Notes: generated by a model not told the origin, from the sequence alone. DNA of 64,000 nucleotides from CAJBVW01 sp964457335 (GCA_964457335.1 CAYWGD010000004.1:62001-126000), one strand, 5' to 3'; positions 1 through 8,209 are shown, counted from the first letter of the stretch. Numbers and translations are program-made.

Positions 1-11
1 TCGGAGGTCCG

Positions 12-1178
12 TTGCTGCTCGCCGCGCTCTTCGCCGCGCCCCTCGCCCACGCCGAGGCCTACGCCCTCGCCGACGCGGGCATCACGCTGGACCTGCCCGG
101 CGGCTGGGAGATGACCCGCTGGTCCGACTGGGACTTCAAGGGGCGGACCGGGGACGGCGGCGTGGCCATCGAGGTCTGGTCCACGGCGTTCCAGGTGCCG
201 ATCGAGAAGGAGGCCGCCGAGCGCTGGGCGGGCGTGTACGGCGAGAAGCTCCAGGAGATGCGCGCGCTCGGCGTCATCCGCGAGAGCGTGGCCATCGAGG
301 AGGTGGCCGGGCGGCCGACCGCGCGCACGACGATGCGCTTCTCGCTCGACAAGGGCGGCCCCAAGGGCGCGATGTTCGTGGCGGCCTTCCCGGTGGACGG
401 GAAGGTGATGCACGTGGCGACGCTCGCCGTCGGCCCGAACGTGGCGCGCGCCGCGACCGCGCTCGACACGCTGCTCACGCGGCTCTCGGTGCAGAAGCCG
501 GCGGCCGAGCTGCTCGCGCTCGGCGGCACGGTCGAGACCGACCTCGGGTTCTCCGCGACGCTGCCCGACGGCTGGCGCAAGCCGCTGCCGAGCGAGGAGC
601 CGGGCGCCGCCGAGGCGCTCGCCGACGTGGGCATCGGCCCGAAGGACCCCAGCGCGTGCCTCCGCGCGATCCACCCGCGCCCGAGCGGCGAGGCGGACGT
701 CGTGCTGTTCTGCAGCGAGCCCTGGAAGATGGGGATCGTCGACGACGCCTCGTTCGTGGACCAGGAGCTCCTGCTCAAGCAGCGCTTCTTCGGCAAGGCG
801 GCCGAGAAGGTGCCCGCCGCCACGCGGATCGAGCGCAAGGACCGGCTCGGCTTCCTGCTCGCGCCCGAGATCAACGGGCACGACCTCCGCATCGCGGCCG
901 TGCCCTACGACCGGGGCACGGTCGTGGCCTGGGCCGTGGGCGAGCCCGGCACCGGCGAGGGCCTCACCTCCGCGCTCCGCGCGACCACGATGAGCCTCTC
1001 GTTCTCGGGCCCGGACGGCGGCGCGTCGGTGCACGAGGCGGGCGAGTGGATCGTCCACACGCTCACCTACGACCCCTTCCACCCCGCGGTGCTCGGCGCC
1101 GGGCTCGTGTTCGCGGCGGTCCTGGGCGGGTTCGGGTGGTTGATGTTCCGCAAGCCCAAGCAGGCGGACGCGGCCTAG
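12..1178 (+). CDS. Exported two-repeat protein with C-terminal membrane anchor, function unknown
   Basis: A 388-residue protein that I cannot name. Residues 1-14 (MLLAALFAAPLAHA) form a short signal peptide ending in AHA. Residues ~358-379 form one hydrophobic helix followed by a basic tail (FRKPKQ), so most of the chain should lie outside the cytoplasm on a C-terminal anchor. Two related halves are visible: GITLDLPGGW near residue 23 and GFSATLPDGW near residue 179 each open a ~150-residue unit, which resembles PsbP/DUF1795-like folds only in this opening motif. The start used is TTG, 4 nt after GGAGG at the window edge. The frame stays open to the left border, so an upstream start cannot be excluded. 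A GC-rich hairpin follows the stop. Confidence 0.75.
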   Translation: MLLAALFAAPLAHAEAYALADAGITLDLPGGWEMTRWSDWDFKGRTGDGGVAIEVWSTAFQVPIEKEAAERWAGVYGEKLQEMRALGVIRESVAIEEVAGRPTARTTMRFSLDKGGPKGAMFVAAFPVDGKVMHVATLAVGPNVARAATALDTLLTRLSVQKPAAELLALGGTVETDLGFSATLPDGWRKPLPSEEPGAAEALADVGIGPKDPSACLRAIHPRPSGEADVVLFCSEPWKMGIVDDASFVDQELLLKQRFFGKAAEKVPAATRIERKDRLGFLLAPEINGHDLRIAAVPYDRGTVVAWAVGEPGTGEGLTSALRATTMSLSFSGPDGGASVHEAGEWIVHTLTYDPFHPAVLGAGLVFAAVLGGFGWLMFRKPKQADAA

Positions 1179-1190
1179 CCGCGAGAGGCA

Positions 1191-1237
1191 GGGGGTGCCG
1201 CCCGCGCCCGGAAACCATGGCGCGGCGCGGCACCCCC
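1191..1237 (+). terminator. GC-rich hairpin after the first gene
   Basis: Arms gggggtgccgcccgcgcc (1191-1208) and ggcgcggcgcggcaccccc (1219-1237) pair almost fully with one bulge around a 10-nt loop, 13 nt after the stop of the exported protein. No T-tract follows on this strand. It is therefore a possible rho-assisted terminator or mRNA-stabilising hairpin rather than a textbook intrinsic terminator. Confidence 0.4.
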
Positions 1238-1241
1238 GCAC

Positions 1242-1287
1242 AAAAAGGAGCGCCGCGGCCAGGGCTCGGAAGCCCGGACCGCGGCGC
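1242..1287 (-). terminator. Intrinsic terminator for the DUF2383 gene
   Basis: Read on the minus strand, a hairpin (1287-1250, arms matching at about 15 of 17 positions around a CGGA-type loop) is followed by TCCTTTTTG (1249-1241). It lies 70 bp past the stop of the convergent DUF2383 gene. Hairpin plus five consecutive T is the standard intrinsic arrangement. Confidence 0.6.
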
Positions 1288-1356
1288 AGGTGCCAGCGTT
1301 CCCCCCAGGAGCGCGTCAGGCGCGAGCCGAAAGGCCCAGCAGCCCTCGCGGTACTC

Positions 1357-1806
1357 CTACGCGGGCACCGTCTGTTGCAGGTTCGTGATCGCGCGGAAGG
1401 TGCGCTCCTGCTCGGGCAGGATGCGGCTCCGGATCAACTCCTGCGATTGCGGATCGAGGTCGGAGAGATCACGTCGGTAGTCGTTGAGACCGTGCTCCTC
1501 GCCCTGGTGCAGGGCGGCCAGGGCGGGACCCACGCCGAACACCTTGCCGGCGCCTTCGACGAGCTTGGCGAAGGAGCCCCAGAGCCCGGAGCCCTGCGAG
1601 GGGCTGCCCCCGAGCTCGACGATGCGCTGGCGGAGCAGGTCGCAGCGCTCCTGGTGCGAGCGCAGGAGGTTCTGCAGCTCGTTGCGGACGCGCTGGTCCT
1701 GGATCTTGTCGAGCGCCTGGCGGTAGGTCTCCACCGACGAGATCTCCCCGCGGAGAAAGGAGTCGAGGTGGTTGACCGCCTTGTCCGTGTTCCCGACGTT
1801 CTGCAT
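1357..1806 (-). CDS. DUF2383 ferritin-like four-helix protein
   Basis: A 149-residue protein with the DUF2383 (PA2169-type) layout. There is an N-terminal helix pair (about residues 1-60, including SFLRGEISSVETYRQALDK), a central Gly-rich stretch (SPSQGSGLWGSF, ~68-80) and a second helix pair ending in RTFRAITNLQQTVPA. The Glu/His pattern (EISSVETY, HQERC, HQGEEHG) suits a four-helix bundle of the ferritin-like superfamily. Whether it binds metal cannot be told from sequence, and the family has no settled reaction. No signal peptide is visible. The ATG start is chosen because a G-rich run (GGGGGG) lies just upstream and the family N-terminus begins here. It is a single gene, divergent from the aldolase-like gene. 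Confidence 0.85.
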   Translation of the reverse strand: MQNVGNTDKAVNHLDSFLRGEISSVETYRQALDKIQDQRVRNELQNLLRSHQERCDLLRQRIVELGGSPSQGSGLWGSFAKLVEGAGKVFGVGPALAALHQGEEHGLNDYRRDLSDLDPQSQELIRSRILPEQERTFRAITNLQQTVPA

Positions 1807-1867
1807 CAGCCCCCCATGTTCGTTGCCCCACGAAGGTAGGTCGGCCCGGTCGGGCGGCAACGGGGAC

Positions 1868-1885
1868 GTACGGCAAAACCCGTAC
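1868..1885. promoter_or_regulatory. Short inverted repeat between divergent genes
   Basis: GTACGG-CAAAAC-CCGTAC is a perfect 6-bp inverted repeat in the 167-bp gap between the DUF2383 gene and the aldolase-like gene. Its place between divergent starts would suit an operator or overlapping promoter. No cognate regulator is evident nearby, so this is only a candidate. Confidence 0.3.
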
Positions 1886-1973
1886 TTCAACCTCGGCAGT
1901 GCCGAAGCAGCGCCACTCGGCGCCCGTCGCGCACTATCATCCGCCCCCACGGCGACCGGCTCCCCGGAGATCC

Positions 1974-2738
1974 ATGCACCTCGAGACCATCCGTGCTCTG
2001 TTGGGCGGAGACGCCGCGCTCCTCGACGCCCCGCTCGCGCCCCTCCCGCCGCTCGCGCCCGGGCTTTTCGCCGGCCCGGACTACGTGGACCGCGCCGCCA
2101 CCCAGCGGGGCCCCGCGTGGCTCCGGAGCTTCCAGGCCCTCTTCGACGCCGGGCGGCTCGGCGGCAGCGGGTATGTCGCGTTGCTGGACGCCGAGGGCCC
2201 GGCCGAGGCCGTCGCGGCGCTGGCGCAGGAGGGCGGCTGCAGCGGGCTCGTGGCCCCCGAGGACACGCTCCGCGCCGTCGCGCGCCGCTACGCGCACCGG
2301 GTGCCCCTGCTCGCGAAGGTGACGCCCGAGGCCGACGCCGCCGCGCAGGCGCGCCGGCTGCGGGATCTCGGCGCGGTGGGGATCGCGCTCGGGGCGGGCG
2401 ACGCGGCGCTCGCCGAGGCCGCGACGGCCGAGGGCCTGATCGTGCTCCTGTCGGATGCGCCGGGCTTCGGGGCGGCGCTCGCCTGCGGACCCGAGACGGC
2501 CTCCGTCGCGGAGGCGCGGGCGCGCGTGGTCGCGGCCCAGTCGATCGCGTGCGGCGCCCTCGTCGCCGGGCCGCTCGCGGACCCCGGGCGCCTGCTCCGC
2601 GCGGGGATCGTCGGGCTGCGCGCCGGCGCGCTCGGTATCGTCGTGCGCGGGGCGCCGGGGCCCTCCGTGGAGGCCGACGTCGCCGCGCTCCACGCCGCCC
2701 AGGACGTGTGGACGTGGGGGTCCGTGGCCCCGGCCTGA
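1974..2738 (+). CDS. Shortened class I fructose-bisphosphate aldolase-like protein, probably non-catalytic
   Basis: A 254-residue protein resembling the N-terminal two thirds of FbaB/DhnA-type class I aldolases (usually 300-350 aa). The opening MHLETIRALLG, the segment FAGPDYVDRAA (~35-46), LFDAGRLGGSGYVALL, EGGCSGLVA and ARRYAHRVPLLAKV all follow the family order. The family's VDQGIEH active-site motif, expected right after GYVALL, is missing (here DAEGPAEA). The Schiff-base lysine region is shortened beyond recognition. I infer a paralogue that has lost aldolase chemistry and may bind a sugar phosphate or a partner. The ATG start has GGAGA 4 nt upstream; a longer frame upstream lacks family similarity. 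The gene converges on the condensation-domain gene with a 3-bp gap. Confidence 0.7.
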   Translation: MHLETIRALLGGDAALLDAPLAPLPPLAPGLFAGPDYVDRAATQRGPAWLRSFQALFDAGRLGGSGYVALLDAEGPAEAVAALAQEGGCSGLVAPEDTLRAVARRYAHRVPLLAKVTPEADAAAQARRLRDLGAVGIALGAGDAALAEAATAEGLIVLLSDAPGFGAALACGPETASVAEARARVVAAQSIACGALVAGPLADPGRLLRAGIVGLRAGALGIVVRGAPGPSVEADVAALHAAQDVWTWGSVAPA

Positions 2739-2741
2739 GCC

Positions 2742-4019
2742 TCAGCGCGCTCCGCGCTCCCCGTCGACGAGCGCGTCCGGGTCCGCGAGCAGCGCCGCCA
2801 GGCCGCCGCGGAGGTCCTCGACGAGCCCGGCGACCGTGGCCGTGTCGAGTACGCTGCGGCGCCACCGCACCGCCCCGAGCACGCCCATCGGCGTGTCGAA
2901 CACCTGCACGAACAGGTCGTGCGTCGACCAGAGCGCGATGGCCTGCTCGATGTCGAAGCGCACCTGCACCGCGAGGTCGCCGAACGCGGCGGGGAGGCGC
3001 CAGCGGTTCACGTTGAGGACGACGCGGCGGCCCGGCGGGGCGTGGCGGGTGTTGTGGAGCATCCGCGCGGGGGCGCGGTCCGCCAGCGTGGCGGCGGCGC
3101 GCGCGACGACGTCGGCCCAGCGGTCGCCCGGCCGGACCGCGGCGTCGACGATGTCGCCCCAGGCGAGGTAGCCGAGCACGCGCGGGGAGATCGGCCCGTG
3201 GCGGCCGCTCCGGACCAGCGAGTAGGCCACGTCCGGGCGCCCCGCGTGCCGGGCGAGGGCGACCTCGAGGGCGGCCAGGAACGGCGCGGCGAACGGCCAG
3301 CCGCGGGCCTCGCAGGCGCCGCGCACGGCGGCCGGCCCCGCGAGGGGGAAGCGCACGACCTCGCCGGCGTGGTCGTCGACGGCGGGGCGCGGGCGGTCGA
3401 GGGGGAGCGTGTAGGCGCCGGGCACCCGGCGCGCGGCCTCGTCCTCCGCGGCCGCGAGGATCGGGGCGAGGCGGGCGGCGTGGTCCGCGGGCTGCGGCGG
3501 GGGCTCCACGAGCGCGGGCGGGAGCGCGGCGTCCGCCCCGGCCGCGTAGAACGCGCCCACCTCGCCGAGCAGGACGCCGACGGCGAGGCCGTCGACCGTC
3601 ACGTGCTCCGTCACGCAGACGAGCCAGCTCCGCGCGGGCCCGAGGCGCAGGAGCGTCGCGCGCGCGAGCGGCAGGGCCCCCACGTCGAACACCGTGTCGC
3701 GCAGCGCGCGGACGGCCGCACGGGCGGCGGCCTCGGGGTCGGGCTCGCCGGCGACGTCGATCGCCTCGAAGTCCGGCGTGGCGTCGGCGTGTACGCGCCG
3801 GATCCAGCCCGCCGGTCCACGCGCGAAGGTGGTGCGCAGGTTCTCGTGCCGCGCGATCACGCGCGCGAAGGCCGCCCGGAGGCGCTCCGGGTCGACCTCG
3901 CCGTAGAGCTCGAGCACGACGAGCAGGTTGCGCCCGGGGTTCTCGGGATCGGCCTCGCCGAGGTCGAGCAGCGCCGCCTCGTTGAAGGCGACGGGGGCTT
4001 CACGCCAGGGGGTCGTCAA
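2742..4019 (-). CDS. Free-standing NRPS-type condensation-domain protein
   Basis: A 425-residue protein of the acyl-CoA-dependent acyltransferase (BAHD/CAT) superfamily, in the condensation-domain branch. The catalytic HxxxDG motif reads HVTVDG at residues 139-144. The N-terminal half keeps the C-domain pattern FARVIARHENLRTTF (~35-50), with a second lobe after residue ~230. No carrier, adenylation or thioesterase domain is attached or adjacent. It may condense or transfer acyl groups using carriers encoded elsewhere, as free-standing C-domain or wax-ester-synthase-like enzymes do. The TTG start has GGAGG 4-5 nt upstream; longer reading upstream runs into the divergent Coq4-like gene. A short 39-bp divergent promoter region is shared. 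Confidence 0.8.
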   Translation of the reverse strand: MTTPWREAPVAFNEAALLDLGEADPENPGRNLLVVLELYGEVDPERLRAAFARVIARHENLRTTFARGPAGWIRRVHADATPDFEAIDVAGEPDPEAAARAAVRALRDTVFDVGALPLARATLLRLGPARSWLVCVTEHVTVDGLAVGVLLGEVGAFYAAGADAALPPALVEPPPQPADHAARLAPILAAAEDEAARRVPGAYTLPLDRPRPAVDDHAGEVVRFPLAGPAAVRGACEARGWPFAAPFLAALEVALARHAGRPDVAYSLVRSGRHGPISPRVLGYLAWGDIVDAAVRPGDRWADVVARAAATLADRAPARMLHNTRHAPPGRRVVLNVNRWRLPAAFGDLAVQVRFDIEQAIALWSTHDLFVQVFDTPMGVLGAVRWRRSVLDTATVAGLVEDLRGGLAALLADPDALVDGERGAR

Positions 4020-4058
4020 CGGGCCTCCGGTCCGACGCGGCGGTGATAACGCGACCGC

Positions 4059-4706
4059 ATGGAATGGTCGGCCGCCCAGCTCGAGGCGTTCGCCACCCTG
4101 GTGGTGGCGCCCCAGCACCTCCCGAACGTGCTCCGCGTCGTGCAGGCGTTCCAGGACGACACCTGGTACGCCTGGACCGCCGGCTGGCTCCGCGAGCAGG
4201 GCCACGGCCCGGTGCTCGACGCCCGCCCGCGCATCGCGGCGCACCCGCTCGGCTGGTACGCCCAGAAGCCCCCCGGCAGCCTCGGCCGCGCCTACCACGA
4301 CCACCTCGCGCAGGCGGGCATCGACCCCGACGCGCTGCGCATCCCCGACTTCGGGACGGAGCGCGGCTGGCTCCGCGCCCGCACGTACGAGACACACGAC
4401 ATCGGCCACGCGCTCACCGGCTTCGGCACCACCGGCTACGGCGAGGCCGGGCTCCTCGCCTTCATCGCGTCGCAGTGCCCGGCGCGGCACTCCCTGGCGC
4501 TGCTCGCGGGCATCTTCGGGGCGGCCGCCAACGGCGGCACCATCCGGCACGACGTGATGCTCGAGGCCGTCACCCGCGGCCACCTCCTCGCCCGCGGCAG
4601 CGTCCCGATGCTCGTCGTGGACTGGGACACCCTCTGGGACGTGCCGCTCGACGAAGTCCGAGCGCGGCTCGACGTGCGGATGGAGCGGCTCGCGGCGCTG
4701 GCGTAG
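4059..4706 (+). CDS. Coq4-family protein
   Basis: A 215-residue protein with the Coq4 signature HDxxH(x11)E: H113-D114, H117 and E129 in THDIGHALTG..GE. In known members this is the metal-binding and active site of the ubiquinone-biosynthesis scaffold and C1-modifying enzyme. The rest is helical, with typical Coq4 blocks (LGRAYHDHL, GTIRHDVMLEA). No signal peptide. No other quinone-biosynthesis gene is nearby. In bacteria Coq4-like proteins also occur in secondary-metabolite clusters, and the divergent neighbour is a condensation-domain protein, so a role in modifying a lipid or polyketide-like product is possible. The ATG lies 12 nt after an AT-rich GATAAC box in the 39-bp divergent gap. Confidence 0.85.
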   Translation: MEWSAAQLEAFATLVVAPQHLPNVLRVVQAFQDDTWYAWTAGWLREQGHGPVLDARPRIAAHPLGWYAQKPPGSLGRAYHDHLAQAGIDPDALRIPDFGTERGWLRARTYETHDIGHALTGFGTTGYGEAGLLAFIASQCPARHSLALLAGIFGAAANGGTIRHDVMLEAVTRGHLLARGSVPMLVVDWDTLWDVPLDEVRARLDVRMERLAALA

Positions 4707-4718
4707 CCGCCCGCGCGG

Positions 4719-5567
4719 TCAGCTCAGCTGGTGCCCGATCGTCACGCCCACCTCGCGGGCGTAGCGGGCCGCCGGGCGCGGCGGGCGCCACCCCGGGCGC
4801 AGGCGCTCCACGCGCACGACCCCGCGGCCCGTGGCGATCTCGAGCGCGTCCTCTGCGCGCACGACCACGCCGGGGTCGAAGCCGGCGGGGGTCTCCGTCG
4901 CGACGACCCGCGCGTCGAGCAGGTAGACGGCCGCCTCCCCGACGTGGGTGCGCGCGCCCCCGTACGGGCCGGCGCACGCGCGGATGCGGGCCACGATGCG
5001 GTCGGCGGGCTGCTCCCACACGAGGAAGGTCTCCTGCGGGCGGAAGCGCCCCGCGACGAGCGGGCGCGGCAGCGGCTCGGCGGGCGCGCCGGCGAGCATG
5101 GCGTCCCAGCCGTCGTCGAGCGCCTCGACGGCGCGGGTGGTCGCGTCGTCCAGGAGCTGGTCGGCGTCGTCCTCGGGCGCCTCCCCTTCGGCCACGAGCG
5201 TGCGGGTGGCCCAGGCGCCCTGCCCATCGGCGGGGGTGAGCACCATCGCCCAGGCACCGGGCCCGAGCAGCGCGCGGTTCACGTCGGGCGAGCGGGCGCC
5301 CGGCGGCGCGAGGACGCGTAGCATCGGGCCCTCGCCGCGCGTGGGCCGGGCGTCCGGGTCGAGATCGAGCACGAGGTCGGCCTCGGCCCGCCCGAGCACC
5401 GCGCCGTTGTCCCGCGCGAGGCCGCGGACCGGCGCGAACCACGGGTTCGCCTCGTGCTCGAGGCCCGGATCGATGCCCACCACGCGGGCGCCGCGGCGCT
5501 CCGTCACGTACGAGACCACGATGCGCGCGAGTCGTGTCGCACCGAGGATCTGGACCCGCAGCCCCAT
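4719..5567 (-). CDS. Formyltransferase-like protein without the catalytic motif
   Basis: A 282-residue protein with the two-domain plan of methionyl-tRNA or sugar formyltransferases. It has an N-terminal Rossmann-type start (MGLRVQILGATRLARIVVSY) and a C-terminal OB-like FMT_C domain (about residues 170-275). Blocks of the latter include RFRPQETFLVWEQPADRI, PYGGARTHVG and VVATETP. The catalytic signature N-x-H-x-S-L-L-P-x-x-x-G is not recognisable: the matching place reads VNRALLGPGAW, with no His. I infer a divergent, probably inactive or re-purposed formyltransferase fold. It converges on the Coq4-like gene and is divergent from the MMPL exporter, whose start lies 62 bp away. Confidence 0.6.
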   Translation of the reverse strand: MGLRVQILGATRLARIVVSYVTERRGARVVGIDPGLEHEANPWFAPVRGLARDNGAVLGRAEADLVLDLDPDARPTRGEGPMLRVLAPPGARSPDVNRALLGPGAWAMVLTPADGQGAWATRTLVAEGEAPEDDADQLLDDATTRAVEALDDGWDAMLAGAPAEPLPRPLVAGRFRPQETFLVWEQPADRIVARIRACAGPYGGARTHVGEAAVYLLDARVVATETPAGFDPGVVVRAEDALEIATGRGVVRVERLRPGWRPPRPAARYAREVGVTIGHQLS

Positions 5568-5600
5568 GCCGTTCCCTGCTTTCCCTCCTAACGTCTCCGG

Positions 5601-5608
5601 TGTATAGG
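5601..5608 (+). promoter_or_regulatory. AT-rich -10-like box before the MMPL gene
   Basis: TGTATAGG lies 22 nt before the GTG start in an otherwise GC-only stretch and reads like an extended -10 (TGnTATA). No convincing -35 is visible. Similar boxes precede several other genes in the window. Confidence 0.35.
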
Positions 5609-5629
5609 GGCGCGCCGAAGGACCCCCCG

Positions 5630-8119
5630 GTGACGAGCGCCCACCAGCCTGGACTCTACGGACGCCTCGCGCGCGGTGTGCTGCGCAACCGCACCCTCAC
5701 GCTGGTGCTGCTGTCCGTGGCGACCGTGCTCGCGGCCTTCTTCGCCGTGCGCCTCCGGGTCGACAGCGACATCCTCGCGCTCATGCCGCAGGAGGAGGCC
5801 TCCACGCAGGCGCTCGCGCGGCTCGACCGCGAGGAGGGCGGCGTCAACTTCCTCACCATCGCCGTCGAGGCGGAGGACGAGGGCCGGCGCGACGCCTGGC
5901 TCGCCGACGTCGGCGCGAAGATCCAGGCGCTCCCCGAGGTCGACTACGTCCTCTGGCAGATCGACCAGGACGTCGCCTTCCGCCTCGGCCTCCTGCAGAT
6001 CCCGACGGCCGACCTCGTCACCATCCGCGACCGGCTCCAGGCCGCGATCAGCATGGGCCCGGCCGCCGCGAACCCGTTCATCGCCGCGCGCCTGCTCGAC
6101 CTCGGGCCGCTCACGCAGCGCCTCCAGGCCACACCCACGCCGCTCGCCTTCGGCGGCGAGGGCCACATGGGGCGGATGTTGATCCGCCCCAAGGGCTCGG
6201 CGCACGACATCCCGTTCTCGCGCGTGTTCATGCACAAGGTGGACACGATCCTCGAGGAGTCCGGCGCCCGGATGCCCGAGGAGCGGCAGGAGCCCTCGGC
6301 CGGCCACAAGCTCGTCGAGCCCTTCCTCATCGCGCTCGGCATCGAGGAGGAACACCCACCCGTCGCGGCCGGCCCCCCGCCGAACGGCGTGTCCATCGCG
6401 TGGATCGGCGGCGCGTACCGCCACAACGTCGAGGACTACGAGAACATCGTCCGCGACATCGGCTGGATCACCGCGGCCAGCTTCGTGATGGTGCTCGTCA
6501 TCATCGCGGCCGCGTTCCGCACGCCCCGGTCGCTCCTCATCATCTTCGCGCCGCTCGTGCTCGCGAACCTCTGGGCGCTCGGCGTGGCCGGGGCCACCGT
6601 CGGCTCGCTCAACACGTTCACGTCCTTCGTGAACGCCGTCCTCATCGGGCTCGGCGTCGAGTTCGGCGTGCACCTCTACGCGCGCTACCGCGAGATCCGG
6701 AAGGCCGGCCACCACGTCGAGGACTCGATCATCCGCGCCTGGGACCTGGTCGGCGGCGCGTGCACCTCCGCGGCGCTCACCTCCGCCGCGGGCTTCGCGG
6801 CGCTGCTCGCCGCGCACTTCGCGGGGTTCCGGCAGCTCGGCTGGCTGCTCTCGCTCGGGCTCCTGCTCTGCCTCGTGGCCGAGCTCGTGTGCATGCCGCT
6901 CATGCTCGCGTGGCTCGACCGCGAGGAGATCCCCGAGCCCCACCACCGCCACCGGCGCCACCGCCGCAAGAGCCCGGCCTCCTACCGGCTCGCCCCCATG
7001 GCGCTGATGGTCATCGGGTGCATCACGTTCGTGTCCGCGCTGCTCATCCCGCGCATCGAGCTCGAGTACGACCTCTCCGAGCTCCGCCGCACCGGCCTCG
7101 CCTACGAGGACCTCTCGGACGCCGAGAAGGAGCTCGCCCGGCAGTCCTACGCGCCGATGATCGCGAGCTACGCCACCGCGGAGGAGCTCGACGAGAACTA
7201 CGAGCGCATCCTGAAGCGCGTGGCCGACGGGCGCTTCCCCGAGGTCGCGACCGTGTTGTCCATCCGCACGGTGATCCCCGAGGACCAGGGCGAGAAGCTC
7301 GCGCTGCTCGAAGAGATCGTCGCCCTCGGCCAGGACCCGAACGCGACGTACCTCCCCCCGCAGGTGCGCGAGAACATCGGCAAGCTCGGGACCGTGCCGC
7401 TCGTGCCGCTCTCGGCCGAGGACCTCCCCGCCCCCCTGCGGCACGTGCTCGGCGCCAACGACGGCGTGCACCGCCTGCTCATGCTCCCCTCGGGCAACAT
7501 GTGGGACATGCGCGAGGCCGCCAACCTCGCCGTCGCGGTCGAGCGCGAGCTCCCCGGGCAGCTCATCGCGAGCGAGTACCTGACGCTCGGCGTGCTCTAC
7601 ACGCTCATGCAGCGCGACGCGCCGGTCATCGGCGCCATCGCCTTCGCGCTGGTGCTCTTCTTCACGCTGCTCGACCTGCGGGCCTTCCGCGCCACCGCCG
7701 GCGCCATCGCCGTGCTCCTCGCGGGCGTCGCGTGGTGGGGGGCGCTGCTCGTGAGCTCGAACATCAAGATCTCCATCGTGAACTTCGTGGGCATCCCGAT
7801 CGTGCTCGGCATCGGCATCGACGTGATGATCCACCTGATCCACCGCATGAAGCAGGAAGGCCCGGGGCGCATCCAGAAGGCGCTCTCGACCACCGGCTGG
7901 GCCTCCGCGCTCGGCACGTTGACCACGGTGGTGGCCTTCGCCGCGCTCTCGCTCGCCTCGTCGGAGGGCATCCGCTCCCTCGGCCTGCTCGTGCTGCTCG
8001 GGGAGATGGCGGTCACCGTGGCCGGCTTCGTGCTCGTGCCGCTCGGCTTCGCCACGGCCTGGCGCCTGCAGGGCCGCCACCCGAGCGCGTCGCACGAGGA
8101 CACGAACCCCGGGGTGTAG
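5630..8119 (+). CDS. RND/MMPL-superfamily exporter, HpnN-like
   Basis: An 829-residue inner-membrane transporter with the duplicated RND plan. TM1 (~21-40) precedes a large periplasmic loop (~41-275) and TM2-6 (~278-430, including GLGVEFGVHLYARYREIR). TM7 (~455-475) then precedes a second loop (~476-660) and TM8-12 (~664-815, including GIGIDVMIHLIHRMKQEG). The GxGxD/E TM4/TM10 signature is present in both halves. Size and lack of MFP/OMF partners suit the MMPL/HpnN branch, which moves hydrophobic lipids such as hopanoids to the outer membrane in a proton-driven way. The substrate here is unknown. The GTG start has AAGGA 7 nt upstream and removes a non-homologous extension. A 3' hairpin repeat element follows directly. 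Confidence 0.88.
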   Translation: MTSAHQPGLYGRLARGVLRNRTLTLVLLSVATVLAAFFAVRLRVDSDILALMPQEEASTQALARLDREEGGVNFLTIAVEAEDEGRRDAWLADVGAKIQALPEVDYVLWQIDQDVAFRLGLLQIPTADLVTIRDRLQAAISMGPAAANPFIAARLLDLGPLTQRLQATPTPLAFGGEGHMGRMLIRPKGSAHDIPFSRVFMHKVDTILEESGARMPEERQEPSAGHKLVEPFLIALGIEEEHPPVAAGPPPNGVSIAWIGGAYRHNVEDYENIVRDIGWITAASFVMVLVIIAAAFRTPRSLLIIFAPLVLANLWALGVAGATVGSLNTFTSFVNAVLIGLGVEFGVHLYARYREIRKAGHHVEDSIIRAWDLVGGACTSAALTSAAGFAALLAAHFAGFRQLGWLLSLGLLLCLVAELVCMPLMLAWLDREEIPEPHHRHRRHRRKSPASYRLAPMALMVIGCITFVSALLIPRIELEYDLSELRRTGLAYEDLSDAEKELARQSYAPMIASYATAEELDENYERILKRVADGRFPEVATVLSIRTVIPEDQGEKLALLEEIVALGQDPNATYLPPQVRENIGKLGTVPLVPLSAEDLPAPLRHVLGANDGVHRLLMLPSGNMWDMREAANLAVAVERELPGQLIASEYLTLGVLYTLMQRDAPVIGAIAFALVLFFTLLDLRAFRATAGAIAVLLAGVAWWGALLVSSNIKISIVNFVGIPIVLGIGIDVMIHLIHRMKQEGPGRIQKALSTTGWASALGTLTTVVAFAALSLASSEGIRSLGLLVLLGEMAVTVAGFVLVPLGFATAWRLQGRHPSASHEDTNPGV

Positions 8120-8166
8120 GGGGTCTGGATCTTGGGGCGGGGGGCGCGCCCCCCGCAACGCCCCCG
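8120..8166 (+). repeat. 3'-gene hairpin element, copy 1
   Basis: Directly after the MMPL stop codon lies TCTGGATCTTGGGGC, then GGGGGG-cgcg-CCCCCC and GCAACGCCCCC. The G6/C6 arms give a strong hairpin. The same core, TTGGGGCGGGGGG..CCCCCCGCAACGCCCCC in two pieces, recurs after three other genes (31494, 45753, 63713), always in the sense of the upstream gene and close to its stop. It may act as a terminator or 3' mRNA stabiliser, or be a mobile REP-like unit. Confidence 0.75.
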
Positions 8167-8209
8167 CCGTGTGGTCGCGGGAGCTCCTTCGCCCGTGTAA
8201 AACGGGGCC

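Noticed and set aside
1807..2865. Upstream extension of the DUF2383 gene on the minus strand
   Set aside because: The extension is Arg/Pro/Ala low-complexity antisense to the aldolase-like gene, and family similarity starts at MQNVGNTDKAV.
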